A stretch of DNA of 64,000 nucleotides from Rhizobium leguminosarum (GTDB lineage Bacteria; Pseudomonadota; Alphaproteobacteria; Rhizobiales; Rhizobiaceae): the NCBI RefSeq assembly GCF_017876795.1, contig NZ_JAGIOR010000004.1:248001-312000 (forward strand), given 5' to 3'. A model generated the notes under the pieces. The model did no database searches, was not told the origin of the DNA, and saw nothing but the letters and a program-made list of their open reading frames with translations. This document shows positions 44,483-53,769 of the stretch, one piece after another. A program made the position numbers and the translations under genes. How positions within the stretch are numbered: the stretch's first letter is position 1; each line of letters begins with the position of its first letter.

Positions 44483-45691
44483 TCAGCTATAGAGGCTGAC
44501 TTCGGGTATCCGGTCGTTCAGCACGAATTCACCGACTTCCTTAGCCTTATAGAAAACCGGGTCGTGCAGCGTATGGGTACGGACATTGCGCCAGAAACGG
44601 TCGAAGCGATATTTGTCGGCCGTCGAGCGTGCGCCTGTCAGCTCGAAGACGCGCGAGGTGATGTCGAGCGAAACATGGGTGGCGTGGACCTTGGCGGCAT
44701 AGGCTTCCGCTGCCGCTTCGCCACGCTCGCGCGACGTCACGTCGCGACCACGGGCAAGGCCTGCCTGCACGGCTGATGCAGCGTTGTCGGCAAGGGCTGC
44801 CGAGGCCTTCAGTGCTGCTGTAAATTCGCCAACACGTTCGAGAATATAGGGATCGTCCGCCGCCCGTTCGACGCCTGATGTGATCCACGGCCGGGTGGTG
44901 GTTCTGACGTAATCGACGGCTGCCTGCAGCGCGCCTTCGGCAGTGCCGAGATAAAAATTGACGAAGACCAGCTGGATGAACGGCGTGTTGAAGGTCGACA
45001 GCACCGGTGGCGGCGCATCAGGTGCGGCGGGGGCGCCGACGAAATCCTCCTCATAGACGGGGAAGTCATGGAACTCGACGCTGCCGCTGTCGGAGAGGCG
45101 CTGGCCGATATTGTCCCAGTCGTCATTGGCGAGGTAGCCCGGACGATTGGTCGGCACGGCGAAAGCGGCGATCTTGTCATCGAGCGTCGCGTTGGCATTG
45201 ATATAGTCGGAGACCCGCGCTGCCGTGGAAAAGGACTTGCGGCCGTTCAGCACATAGCCGTTGCCGCGGCGGGTCAGCACCAGCCCGGGGTCGCGCGGAT
45301 TGACGGCCGCGCCCCAATAGAGGTTCTTCGCCACCGTCTCTCTGCCGAGCGCCTCGGCGCGCGCCGCATCGAGCGCCCAATAGGTGTACTGGCTGTTGAC
45401 AAAGTGGTAGCCGAGCAACTGGCCGATCGAGCTCTCACCGCGGGCGAGAATGCGCACCAGCCTCAGCCCGTCGACCCAATCGAGACCACCGCCGCCGATC
45501 TCTATCGGATGCAGCGCGTTGAGCAGGCCGGCATTCTTCAGCTTGACGATCTCGGCAAGCGGCGGACGGCCGTCGCGGTCGAGTTCGGCCGCGCGCCGGG
45601 AAAGGTCAGCCGAGATCGTCTCGGCACGGGCAAACAGGTCTTCTCGCGTCAGGTTGCGGGGGGCCGCGAAGACGACATTGGACTGGCTCAT
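44483..45691 (-). CDS. Second SfnB/DszC-like acyl-CoA dehydrogenase-fold flavoprotein
   Basis: A 402-residue relative of the preceding protein and of DszC-type monooxygenases. Landmarks: KNAGLLNALHPIEIGGGGLDW, ARGESSIGQLLGYHFVNSQYTYWAL, GYVLNGRKSFSTAARVSDYINA and FDRFWRNVRTHTLHDPVFYKAKEVGEF at the end. Dimer-interface helices follow residue 230. It is preceded on the same strand by a ribose-type binding-protein gene with a strong stem-loop between them, so the receptor and this enzyme are probably one transcript. It likely attacks a sulfur- or nitrogen-bearing substrate after import. Confidence 0.86.
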   Translation of the reverse strand: MSQSNVVFAAPRNLTREDLFARAETISADLSRRAAELDRDGRPPLAEIVKLKNAGLLNALHPIEIGGGGLDWVDGLRLVRILARGESSIGQLLGYHFVNSQYTYWALDAARAEALGRETVAKNLYWGAAVNPRDPGLVLTRRGNGYVLNGRKSFSTAARVSDYINANATLDDKIAAFAVPTNRPGYLANDDWDNIGQRLSDSGSVEFHDFPVYEEDFVGAPAAPDAPPPVLSTFNTPFIQLVFVNFYLGTAEGALQAAVDYVRTTTRPWITSGVERAADDPYILERVGEFTAALKASAALADNAASAVQAGLARGRDVTSRERGEAAAEAYAAKVHATHVSLDITSRVFELTGARSTADKYRFDRFWRNVRTHTLHDPVFYKAKEVGEFVLNDRIPEVSLYS

Positions 45692-45720
45692 GGGCGGAAC
45701 TCCAATTCTTCAAAAGATGA

Positions 45721-45749
45721 TCCGGCGGGAGCCGCACGCTCCCGCCGGA
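45721..45749. other. Perfect 12-base stem-loop after the ribose-type binding-protein gene
   Basis: TCCGGCGGGAGC / GCTCCCGCCGGA with a five-base loop, between the binding-protein stop and the flavoprotein start on the minus strand. The sequence after it (ATCATCTTTTG) has a short T-run, so it may act as a partial terminator or as a 3' stabiliser of the receptor mRNA. Confidence 0.75.
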
Positions 45750-45769
45750 AGGATCGAGGTGAAAAAGCC

Positions 45770-46816
45770 TCAGAACAGCTTGTCCGGGATCCAGCTGGCG
45801 GTCGCCGCCTCGCTCGTGCTGAAAGCGGGGATCTTTTCAGCCAACTCCTCGATCGTCTTGACGCCGGCGGTGCGCAGGCTCTCCTGGGTCAGTAGCGTCG
45901 GCTTCACTGTGATCTGATGGGGAACCGTCTGGCCGGCGATTTCGAGGGCGGCGGCGCGAATGGAGACGGCGCCGACCACTGCCGGATTGGTGGCGACCGT
46001 CGCAACCCAAGGACTGCCCTCCTCGGTGATTTCTTGGATATCGGCCGTGGACACATCGGCCGAATAGATCTTGAGCTTGCTTGCGATGCCGAGGTCGTTG
46101 GCGGCGAGCTTCACGCCGCGGGCAAATTCGTCATACGGTGCGAAGACCACCGATATATCGGGATTGGCGGTGAGCGCGGCCTTCGCCTGGTCGGCGGTCG
46201 AGGTTGCCGTCGTGTCGCTGACATTGCCGAAGCGGGCCTTTTCGACCACGCCTTTGTTGTCGGACTTGAACTTGTCCCAGATTTCGTTGCGGCGGTCGAG
46301 CGGCGCAAAGCCCGCGACATAGACGTAGCCGGCGTTGAAGCTGTTGCCGTTATCCTTCACCACCTGCGCGAGCGCCAGCGAGGCAAGCTCGTGGTCGCTC
46401 TGCTCCACCTGCGGGATTTTGGGGTTGTTGAGGTTGACGTCGAAAGCCACGACCTTGATGCCCTTGTCGAGCGCCTGTTGCACGACGTCGCCAAGCGATT
46501 CCGGCAGACCGTGATCGATGACGATACCGGAGACGCCGAGATTGATCGCCTGCAGGATCTGCTCGCGCTGCTCGGCGGCATCCTGCCGCCCGGGGAAGAT
46601 GCGCAGGCCGATATCCAGTGCCCTGGCCTGGGCCTCGGCGCCCGCCTGGTAAGCCTGGAAGAAATCGCCGGCCGAGATGTAGCTGATCAACGCTACCTTG
46701 ACGCCACCCTTGTCGAAGGGAGCCGGAGCACCGGACAGGCCGTCGGCCTTTGCGCCATGAATGAAAATGAACGGAATGACGGCGGCAGACAGTGCGAGCC
46801 GTGCGAGGGATTTCAT
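45770..46816 (-). CDS. Ribose-type periplasmic binding protein
   Basis: A 348-residue receptor of the RbsB/sugar-binding family with a Sec signal peptide (KSLARLALSAAVIPFIFIHGAKA). Mature landmarks: VKVALISYISAGDFFQAYQAG, ILQAINLGVSGIVIDHG, VVAFDVNLNNPKIP and PDISVVFAPYDEFARGVKLAA. AAAAGGAA precedes the ATG. The cognate ATPase and permease genes lie on the opposite strand, starting 203 bases away, so the importer is split across a divergent promoter. The neighbours suggest its ligand may be a sulfur-containing or glycosidic compound rather than a plain sugar. Confidence 0.9.
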   Translation of the reverse strand: MKSLARLALSAAVIPFIFIHGAKADGLSGAPAPFDKGGVKVALISYISAGDFFQAYQAGAEAQARALDIGLRIFPGRQDAAEQREQILQAINLGVSGIVIDHGLPESLGDVVQQALDKGIKVVAFDVNLNNPKIPQVEQSDHELASLALAQVVKDNGNSFNAGYVYVAGFAPLDRRNEIWDKFKSDNKGVVEKARFGNVSDTTATSTADQAKAALTANPDISVVFAPYDEFARGVKLAANDLGIASKLKIYSADVSTADIQEITEEGSPWVATVATNPAVVGAVSIRAAALEIAGQTVPHQITVKPTLLTQESLRTAGVKTIEELAEKIPAFSTSEAATASWIPDKLF

Positions 46817-47019
46817 CGTCGCGTTCCTTTTAACAATAAGAGGCGTCGTCTGACAGGCAGCACCCCGCGACGCGTCAAGTTATTAGATATAATCTCTATG
46901 TTTTTAGTAGATTAAATGATCCGATTTTGCGGGCTGCGGGAGATTCTTTGTTTCCCGGGCAGCGTCTGCCGGGGAAATGCGTGCCTGGAATTCGACCGCC
47001 CGAACGAGGCACACTCCTG
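46817..47019. promoter_or_regulatory. Divergent intergenic region of the split ribose-type importer
   Basis: Contains an AT-rich core at 46880-46920 with TATAAT at 46888-46893 on the plus strand (no good -35 at 17 bases) and a TTGACG on the minus strand at 46879-46874. Promoters for both directions are expected here, but neither is clear. Confidence 0.45.
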
Positions 47020-48531
47020 ATGCAAATGCAGTCCCGGAAATTGTCGATGCCGCTTCTTCACATAGAAAATATCAGCCGCAGCTTCGGCTCGACGCGGGCG
47101 CTTGCCGGCGCCGATCTTGTGATCGAGCGCGGTGAGATCGTAGCGCTCATGGGCGCAAACGGCGCGGGTAAGTCGACGCTGGTCAAAATCCTGTCCGGCG
47201 TACTGCCGGCCGATGGCGGCACGGTCCGTCTCGATGGCCGCCCCTTTGCGCCGCGCAGCCCGGCGGAAGCGGCACGGGCCGGTATCGTCACCGTGCACCA
47301 GTCGACGGATCTGGTCGGCGCGGCCGGCCTGACCGTTGCCGACGCCCTGCTTCTCAACCGTTTCGCCGATCGCAGCACGCCCTTCTTCGTCACGCGCGCC
47401 GGCATTCGCCGCGCGGCGCAGGCGATGCTCGATGCTGCCGGCTTCGCCTTGCCGCTCGACCGCGAATTCGGCGAACTCGCCGGCGCCGACCGGCAACTCG
47501 TGGCGATCGCACGGGCGCTCGCCAACCGCGCCGATCTCCTCATTCTCGACGAGCCGACGGCGAGCCTTTCTGGAGAGGAAAGCCGTCGTCTCTTTGACAT
47601 TCTGCTGAGCCTTCGCCAGAAGGGACTGGCAATCCTTTATATATCGCATCGCACCGCCGATCTCGAAGCGATCGCCGACCGCGCGCTCGTCATGCGCGGC
47701 GGCCGTGTCGTCGGCACCTTCTCGCGGCCGATCGATTTTTCGAGCGCCATCGAGACGATGATCGACCGCAGATTGGATGCGGCGCGGCCGGATGCGCGGC
47801 CCGCAACCGGCCCTGTGATTTTCGAGGTGCGCGATGCCTGCCTGCTGCCGACAGGCGCGTCCTTCGATCTGTCTCTGCATGAGGGCGAGGTGGTGGCGGT
47901 GACCGGCGTGCTCGGCGCCGGCAAGAGCCGGCTGCTCCAGGCGATCTTCGGCGTGACGGCGCTTGAGGGTGGCGCGATGTTTCTCGACGGCCGGCCGTAC
48001 CGGCCGAGAGGCCCGGCCGAAGCGATTGCGTCAGGCGTTGCGATGGCGGCCGAAGACCGTCATCGTTCCTCGCTGATGCCGCCTGCATGGCCCGGCCATT
48101 CGCTGGCGGCGACGATCAGCCTGCCGCATCTTTCCAAATGGTATCCCCGCGGTTTCCTCCTCGGCGGGCGCGAACGACGCGAGGCCGAGCAGGCAATCGC
48201 CCGTTTCGGCATCAAGGCAACGGGTCCGCTCGCCTCGGTCTGGTCGCTCTCCGGCGGCAATCAGCAGAAGGCGGTGATCGCCCGCTGGGAAGCGGAACCT
48301 AGCCGGCTTCTGCTGCTCGACGAACCGTTCCAGGGTGTCGATGTCGGCGCCCGCCGCGACATCATCCAGGCAATCCGTGCCCGCACCGACCGGGCGACGC
48401 TGATCGCGACCTCCGATCCCGAGGAGGCCTATGAAGTGGCCGACCGCATCCTGGTCATCGACCGCCATGTGCCTGGCCCCGCTGCAGGCGGAACTGCCGC
48501 TCCTTTCGCCATTCAGGGAATATCCACATGA
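47020..48531 (+). CDS. Double-domain ATPase of ribose-type importer (RbsA family)
   Basis: A 503-residue ATPase with two ABC domains. Domain 1 has Walker A GANGAGKST and Walker B LLILDEPTASL, but its signature reads LAGADRQ instead of LSGGQ. Domain 2 has GVLGAGKSR, LSGGNQQK and LLLLDEPFQGVD. Both Walker A motifs therefore keep the lysine, unlike the BMP-type ATPase in this window. The start is uncertain: 47020 (GAGG 10-13 bases upstream), 47026, or 47047 immediately before the conserved PLLHIENISRSFG. It overlaps the permease by four bases. Confidence 0.88.
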   Translation: MQMQSRKLSMPLLHIENISRSFGSTRALAGADLVIERGEIVALMGANGAGKSTLVKILSGVLPADGGTVRLDGRPFAPRSPAEAARAGIVTVHQSTDLVGAAGLTVADALLLNRFADRSTPFFVTRAGIRRAAQAMLDAAGFALPLDREFGELAGADRQLVAIARALANRADLLILDEPTASLSGEESRRLFDILLSLRQKGLAILYISHRTADLEAIADRALVMRGGRVVGTFSRPIDFSSAIETMIDRRLDAARPDARPATGPVIFEVRDACLLPTGASFDLSLHEGEVVAVTGVLGAGKSRLLQAIFGVTALEGGAMFLDGRPYRPRGPAEAIASGVAMAAEDRHRSSLMPPAWPGHSLAATISLPHLSKWYPRGFLLGGRERREAEQAIARFGIKATGPLASVWSLSGGNQQKAVIARWEAEPSRLLLLDEPFQGVDVGARRDIIQAIRARTDRATLIATSDPEEAYEVADRILVIDRHVPGPAAGGTAAPFAIQGIST

Positions 48532-49589
48532 CGACGATCGACGACGACACGCTTGCACGGGCAGGCGCCGCCCGGCCCAAGGCATCGCACGCCGATAGCG
48601 GCCGCCTTGCAGCTTTAGGGGCGTTTCTCCGCGTCGGCGCGGTGTTCATCCTGCTTGCGCTGCTCGTCGTCGGTTTTTCGATCGCCGAGCCCGCCTTCAT
48701 CAATATCGCCAATCTGATGAGCATTTTGCAGGCGGTGTCGGTCGTCGCCATCCTCGGTGCCGGCGTCACCGTGACGCTTGCTGTCGGCGGCTTCGACCTG
48801 TCGATCGGCGCGGTCGCCGCGTCGAGCGTGATGGCGGCGAGTTATGCGATGATCGTCTGGGGTCTCGACGCCTATGCGACGGTGCCGCTGGTGCTCGCCT
48901 TCGGCGCCCTGGTCGGCCTCGTCAACGCCTTGCTGATCGTGCGCCTGAAGGTGCCGGACCTGCTGGCGACACTGGCGATAATGTTCCTGCTTTCCGGCCT
49001 GCAGCTGATACCCACAGCCGGCCGGTCGATCTCATCAGGCCTCACCTTGCCCGACGGCTCGAAGGCGGCCGGCGCCTACGATCCGGCCTTCCTGCTGATC
49101 GGCCGCTACAGCATCCTCGGCACCCTGCCCGTCTCCGTGGTGCTAATGGCGGCGGTCGCCGTCGTACTTTTCATCCTGACCGAACGTACCCGCATCGGCC
49201 GGCTGCTGTTTGCGACCGGCGGCAACGAGGTCGCCACCCGGCTCGCCGGCGCCTCGACCGTACGACTGAAGACGCTCGCCTATGTCCTGTCGGGCACGCT
49301 GGCATCGCTCGGCGGCATCGTCATCGCCGCCCGCGTCGGGCGTGGCGATGTCTCCTCCGGCGGCTCGCTGCTGATGGATTCGGTTGCCGCCGCGCTGATC
49401 GGCTTTGCGGTTCTCAATCTGCGCCGCCCGAACGTGCTCGGCACCATTGCCGGCGCTGTCTTCGTCGGCGTGCTGCTGAACGGCCTCACCATGCTGAACG
49501 CCCCTTATTACACCCAGGATTTCGTCAAGGGCGCCGTGCTCGTCGGAGCCTTAGCGCTGACCTACGGCCTCGGCCGCAGCAATCCGTAA
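48528..49589 (+). CDS. Ribose-type ABC transporter permease (RbsC family)
   Basis: A 353-residue permease with about ten hydrophobic segments after a polar 40-residue N-terminus. Landmarks are VTLAVGGFDLSIGAVAASSVMA, VPDLLATLAIMFLLSGLQLIP and AALIGFAVLNLRRPNVLGTIAGAVFVG. The ATG overlaps the ATPase stop. The LLM monooxygenase gene follows after 18 bases, so transport and oxidation of the same compound are probably co-expressed. Confidence 0.92.
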   Translation: MTTIDDDTLARAGAARPKASHADSGRLAALGAFLRVGAVFILLALLVVGFSIAEPAFINIANLMSILQAVSVVAILGAGVTVTLAVGGFDLSIGAVAASSVMAASYAMIVWGLDAYATVPLVLAFGALVGLVNALLIVRLKVPDLLATLAIMFLLSGLQLIPTAGRSISSGLTLPDGSKAAGAYDPAFLLIGRYSILGTLPVSVVLMAAVAVVLFILTERTRIGRLLFATGGNEVATRLAGASTVRLKTLAYVLSGTLASLGGIVIAARVGRGDVSSGGSLLMDSVAAALIGFAVLNLRRPNVLGTIAGAVFVGVLLNGLTMLNAPYYTQDFVKGAVLVGALALTYGLGRSNP

Positions 49590-49607
49590 ATTCCAAGGAA
49601 GAATGAC

Positions 49608-51005
49608 ATGACCCGCGAAATCAGGCTGAACGCCTTCGATATGAATTGCGTCGGACACCAGTCGCCGGGGCTGTGGCGCCATCCGCGCGACAAGTCGTGG
49701 ACGTATAAGGATCTCGACTACTGGGTGCATCTGGCAAAGACGCTGGAGCGCGGCAGGTTCGACGGGCTGTTCATCGCCGACGTGCTCGGCGTCTACGATG
49801 TACTGAACGGCAATGTCGATGCCGCCCTTCGCCATTCGGCGCAAGTGCCAGTCAACGACCCGCTGCAGCTCATCCCGACCATGGCCTATGCCACCGAGCA
49901 CCTCGGCTTCGGCCTGACGGCCTCGCTCTCCTTCGAGCATCCCTACACCTTCGCCCGCCGCATCTCGACCCTCGACCACCTGACCAAAGGGCGCGTCGGC
50001 TGGAACATCGTCACCTCCTATCTCAACAGCGGCGCGCTCAATATCGGTCAGCCGGCGCAGACGGGACATGACGATCGCTACGCCCTCGCCGAGGAATATC
50101 TGGAGGTCTGCTACAAGCTGTGGGAAGGAAGCTGGGAGGATGGTGCCGTGGTCCGCGACCGTGAAAACGGGATGTTCACCCATCCCGACAAAGTCCACCC
50201 GATCCGCCATTTCGGCCGGCATTTCAACGTGCCCGGCATTCACTTGAGCGAACCCTCGCCGCAGCGCACGCCGGTTCTCTACCAGGCCGGCGCCTCCAGC
50301 CGCGGCAAGGATTTCGCCGGCGCCCATGCCGAATGCATCTTCGTGGCATCGCCATCGAAGGCGGTGCTGAAACGTTATGTCGCCAATGTCCGCGAGGCGG
50401 CCGAGCGTATCGGCCGCAACCCGCGCGACATTCTCGCCTTCAACCTCCAGACAGTAATCCTCGGCGAGACCGATGCCGAGGCGCAGCGCAAATTCAACGA
50501 ATACCGCAAATATGCTTCCTTCGAGGGCGCGCTGACACTGATCTCCGGCTGGACCGGCATCGATTTCAGTCAGTTCGGACCGGATGAAGTGCTGCGGCAC
50601 CGTCATACCAATGCGGTGCAATCGGCCGTCGAGACTTTCACCACCATCGATCCCACCAAGGAATGGACGGTGCGTGAAATGGCCGACTGGGTCGGCGTCG
50701 GTGGTTTTGGTCCCGTCTTCGTCGGCTCGCCGCAGACGGTCGCCGATCTGATGCAGGAATGGATCGAGGACACCGATGTCGACGGCTTCAACCTTGCCTA
50801 TGCCGTGACGCCCGAGAGCTTCGAGGATGCTGTGGATTTGCTGGTGCCGGAATTGCAGAAGCGCGGCGTCTACAAGACCGAATATACCAAGGGCACGCTG
50901 CGGGAAAAGCTTGGGGGAGCGGGACCGCGACTTGTCGCGCCGCATCCGGGTGCTGCCTACCGCGATCTCTTTAGCGAGCCAAAACGCCTCGCCGCCAGCG
51001 GCTGA
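49608..51005 (+). CDS. LLM-class flavin-dependent monooxygenase (NtaA/SnaA/DszA family), second copy
   Basis: A 465-residue enzyme related to the monooxygenase at 41.5 kb. Shared blocks: RLNAFDMNCVGHQSPGLWRH, FDGLFIADVLGVYDVL, RRISTLDHLTKGRVGWNIVTSY, PVLYQAGASSRGKDFAGAHAE and DVDGFNLAYAVTPESFEDAVDLLVPELQKRG. It requires reduced flavin. AAGGAAGA precedes the ATG. It follows the ribose-type permease by 18 bases and precedes a complete peptide-type importer, which ties both transporters to oxidative cleavage of an organic sulfur or nitrogen compound. The substrate is not defined. Confidence 0.9.
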   Translation: MTREIRLNAFDMNCVGHQSPGLWRHPRDKSWTYKDLDYWVHLAKTLERGRFDGLFIADVLGVYDVLNGNVDAALRHSAQVPVNDPLQLIPTMAYATEHLGFGLTASLSFEHPYTFARRISTLDHLTKGRVGWNIVTSYLNSGALNIGQPAQTGHDDRYALAEEYLEVCYKLWEGSWEDGAVVRDRENGMFTHPDKVHPIRHFGRHFNVPGIHLSEPSPQRTPVLYQAGASSRGKDFAGAHAECIFVASPSKAVLKRYVANVREAAERIGRNPRDILAFNLQTVILGETDAEAQRKFNEYRKYASFEGALTLISGWTGIDFSQFGPDEVLRHRHTNAVQSAVETFTTIDPTKEWTVREMADWVGVGGFGPVFVGSPQTVADLMQEWIEDTDVDGFNLAYAVTPESFEDAVDLLVPELQKRGVYKTEYTKGTLREKLGGAGPRLVAPHPGAAYRDLFSEPKRLAASG

Positions 51006-51128
51006 GCAAATAATGGCTGGGTGACAAAAAATGTCTCGCAGCGCCCGGCCATTCGAATTTAACCTCTATGACAATTGGCATTTAGCCCTGAATATGGGCG
51101 CTTGAAATTATATCGATCAGGAGGGGTC

Positions 51129-52739
51129 ATGACCGTACCATCTATCTCGCGGCGCACGCTGATGAAGGGCGCCGCCCTGCTCCTCGCTTCTACGTCTCTC
51201 ACCCGCCACGCGCTGGCGCAGGCGGCGCCCGCCGGTGGCCGGCTGATCGTTGCCGCGGACTCCGAGCCGAAGAACCTCAATCCTGCCATTGTCGCCTCGA
51301 ACGGCGTCTTTTTCGTCGCCAGCAAGGTGATCGAGCCGCTGGCCGAAGCCTCGTTCGATGGCAAGGACGGGCTATCGCCACGCCTCGCCACCTCCTGGGA
51401 AGGCTCGGCCGACGGCCTCTCCGTCACCTTCAAGCTGCGCGACGGCGTCACCTGGCATGACGGCAAACCGTTCACCTCGGTCGATGTCGCCTTTTCCGCG
51501 CTCAATATCTGGAAGCCACTGCAGAATCTCGGCCGCCTGGTCTTCGCCAATCTCGAAGCTGTCGATACCCCTGATGATTACACCGCCGTCTTGCGCTTCT
51601 CCAAGCCGACGCCGTTCCAGTTGATCCGCAATGCCCTGCCCGTCGTCACCAGCGTCGTCGCCAAACACATCTTCGACGGCAGCGATATTGCCACCAATCC
51701 GGCCAACAACGCGCTCGTCGGCACCGGTCCGTTCAAGTTCGCCGAATACAAGCCCGGCGAATATTACCGGCTGACGCGCAATGACGATTACTGGGACCAG
51801 GACCAGCCGAAACTCGACGAGATCGTCTTTCGCGTGCTGCCGGATCGCGCATCGGCGGGGGCGGCGCTCGAAGCTGACGAAATCCAACTTGCCGCCTTTT
51901 CGGCAGTGCCGCTTGCCGATCTCGACCGCATTTCCAAGGTCGACGGCATCAAGGTGATTTCGAAGGGCTATGAGGCCCTGACCTACCAGCTCGTCGTCGA
52001 GATCAATCACCGCCGCAAGGAGCTCGCCGACCTCCGGGTCCGCCAGGCGATCGCCCAGGCGATAGACAAGAAATTCGTGGTCGACACGATCTTCCTCGGT
52101 TATGCCGCCGCCTCCACGGGCCCGGTGCCGAAGAATGCGCCGGAGTTCTACACATCAGATGTCGCGACCTATGCATTCGACCCCGCCGCCGCCGCCGATA
52201 TTCTCGACAAGGCGGGTTACGCCAAAGGCGCGGACGGTAACCGCTTTAAGCTGAAGCTTCGTCCCGCGCCCTATTTCAACGAGACCCGCCAGTTCGGCGA
52301 TTATCTTCGCCAGGCGCTCGCCGCGATCGGTATCGATGCCGAGATCGTCAATGCCGATGCGGCCGCCCACCAGAAGGCTGTTTATACCGACCACGACTTC
52401 GATCTCGCCGTCGGGCCGCCGGTATTCCGCGGCGATCCGGCGATCTCCACCACCATTCTCGTTCAATCAGGCACACCTGATGGTGTCCCCTTCTCCAACC
52501 AGGGCGGCTATGTCAATCCGGAGATCGACAAGATAATCCATCAGGCTTCCGAAACCATCGACACGGCGGCGCGCACCGATCTCTACCGCAAGTTCCAGCA
52601 GCTCGTCGTCGCCGATCTGCCGCTGATCAACGTCGCGGAATGGGGCTTCATCACCGTTGCGCGCGACACCGTGCTCAACGTCTCGGACAATCCGCGCTGG
52701 GCCGTTTCGAACTGGGGCGATACCGCGCTGCAATCATGA
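51129..52739 (+). CDS. Periplasmic solute-binding protein, family 5 (peptide-type), second system
   Basis: A 536-residue receptor. The signal peptide looks twin-arginine-type (SRRTLMKGAALLLASTSLTRHALAQ). Mature landmarks: GGRLIVAADSEPKNLNPAIVAS, SPRLATSWEGSADGLSVTFKLRDGVTWHDGKPFTSVDV, GTGPFKFAEYKPGEYYRL and LRVRQAIAQAIDKKFVVDTI. ATG 51129 has AGGAGGGG upstream; the frame is open to 51075. Unlike the system at the window start, the receptor is first in the operon. Expected ligand: peptide, opine or peptide-like sulfur compound. Confidence 0.92.
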   Translation: MTVPSISRRTLMKGAALLLASTSLTRHALAQAAPAGGRLIVAADSEPKNLNPAIVASNGVFFVASKVIEPLAEASFDGKDGLSPRLATSWEGSADGLSVTFKLRDGVTWHDGKPFTSVDVAFSALNIWKPLQNLGRLVFANLEAVDTPDDYTAVLRFSKPTPFQLIRNALPVVTSVVAKHIFDGSDIATNPANNALVGTGPFKFAEYKPGEYYRLTRNDDYWDQDQPKLDEIVFRVLPDRASAGAALEADEIQLAAFSAVPLADLDRISKVDGIKVISKGYEALTYQLVVEINHRRKELADLRVRQAIAQAIDKKFVVDTIFLGYAAASTGPVPKNAPEFYTSDVATYAFDPAAAADILDKAGYAKGADGNRFKLKLRPAPYFNETRQFGDYLRQALAAIGIDAEIVNADAAAHQKAVYTDHDFDLAVGPPVFRGDPAISTTILVQSGTPDGVPFSNQGGYVNPEIDKIIHQASETIDTAARTDLYRKFQQLVVADLPLINVAEWGFITVARDTVLNVSDNPRWAVSNWGDTALQS

Positions 52740-52779
52740 TAGGATCGGTGGCAATTTTCTTCCGGGGGCCCAGTCCGGC

Positions 52780-53769
52780 GTGAAACGTGCAATCATCCTC
52801 CTGAGGCGCAGGGCGATCAGCAGCATTCCGGTGCTGCTGATCGTGGTGATCTTCACCTTTTCTATGCTCGAATCCGCGTCGGGCGATGCCGTCGATGCCT
52901 ATCTCGGCTCGATCGGCGGCGGCGATGCGGCACTCAGGCAGTCGCTGCGCGAAAGCTATGGCCTCGACCGGTCCATGCTCGCGCGCCTGTGGCTCTATCT
53001 CTCCTCGCTGGCCCGGCTCGATCTCGGCTGGTCTGTCGCCTTCGGGCGGCCGGTCGGTGCACTGATTGCCGAACGCCTGCCCAACACGCTGCTGTTGATG
53101 GGCAGCGCCACCGCGCTGTCTTTCGGCTTGGGCTCGGCGCTCGGCATTCTTGCCGGCGCCCGGCCGGGCGCCCTTCGCGACCGATTGCTGTCGATCGGTT
53201 CGCTGATCGTCTACGCCATTCCGAGCTTCTGGCTCGGCCTGGTTCTGAGCATCGCCTTTTCGGTGAAGCTGCGCTGGTTTCCGATTGCCGGCATCGAGAC
53301 GATCGCTTCCGGCAAGACGGGATTTTCCCGCGCGCTCGATATTGCCGATCATCTGGTGCTGCCGGTCGGCGCACTTTCCTTGATCTATCTCGCCTTGTTC
53401 CTGCGGGTGACGCGCGCCGGCATGGCCGAGGCTTGGAAGCTGGACTTCGTCCTCTTCGCCCGCGCCAAAGGCCTGTCGCGCAGCCGCATCGTGCTGCGCC
53501 ATGTCGCGCGCAACGCCCTGCTGCCGCTCGTCACCATGCTCGGGCTGCAATCGGCCGCCATGCTCGGCGGCAGCGTGGTGATCGAGAGCGTCTTTGCGAT
53601 TCCGGGTTTCGGGCGGCTGGCGCAGGAGGCGGTCAATGGCCGCGACGCGCCGCTGTTGATGGGCATCATCGTCACCAGCGCCGTCCTCGTCATTTCGGTC
53701 AACTTCCTCGTCGATCTCGTCTATGCCGCGCTCGACCCGCGCATCGGCGCTTCGGAGGGTGGCGCATGA
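52780..53769 (+). CDS. Peptide-type ABC transporter permease (DppB family), second system
   Basis: A 329-residue permease. A GTG at 52780 is proposed as start because the basic KRAIILLRRRAISSIPVLLIVVIF lead into membrane segment 1 begins there. The upstream ATG (52657) would lie within the receptor gene. The Shine-Dalgarno is weak, so the exact start is uncertain. Family landmarks: ESYGLDRSMLARLWLYLSSL, ERLPNTLLLMGSA, the EAA loop FARAKGLSRSRIVLRHVARNALLP and the ending DPRIG. The stop overlaps the DppC-type start. Confidence 0.88.
   Translation: MKRAIILLRRRAISSIPVLLIVVIFTFSMLESASGDAVDAYLGSIGGGDAALRQSLRESYGLDRSMLARLWLYLSSLARLDLGWSVAFGRPVGALIAERLPNTLLLMGSATALSFGLGSALGILAGARPGALRDRLLSIGSLIVYAIPSFWLGLVLSIAFSVKLRWFPIAGIETIASGKTGFSRALDIADHLVLPVGALSLIYLALFLRVTRAGMAEAWKLDFVLFARAKGLSRSRIVLRHVARNALLPLVTMLGLQSAAMLGGSVVIESVFAIPGFGRLAQEAVNGRDAPLLMGIIVTSAVLVISVNFLVDLVYAALDPRIGASEGGA

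Noticed and set aside
49551..50945. Open frame of 464 codons opposite the second LLM monooxygenase
   Set aside because: The plus-strand protein is a well-supported family member and the reverse frame has no domain.
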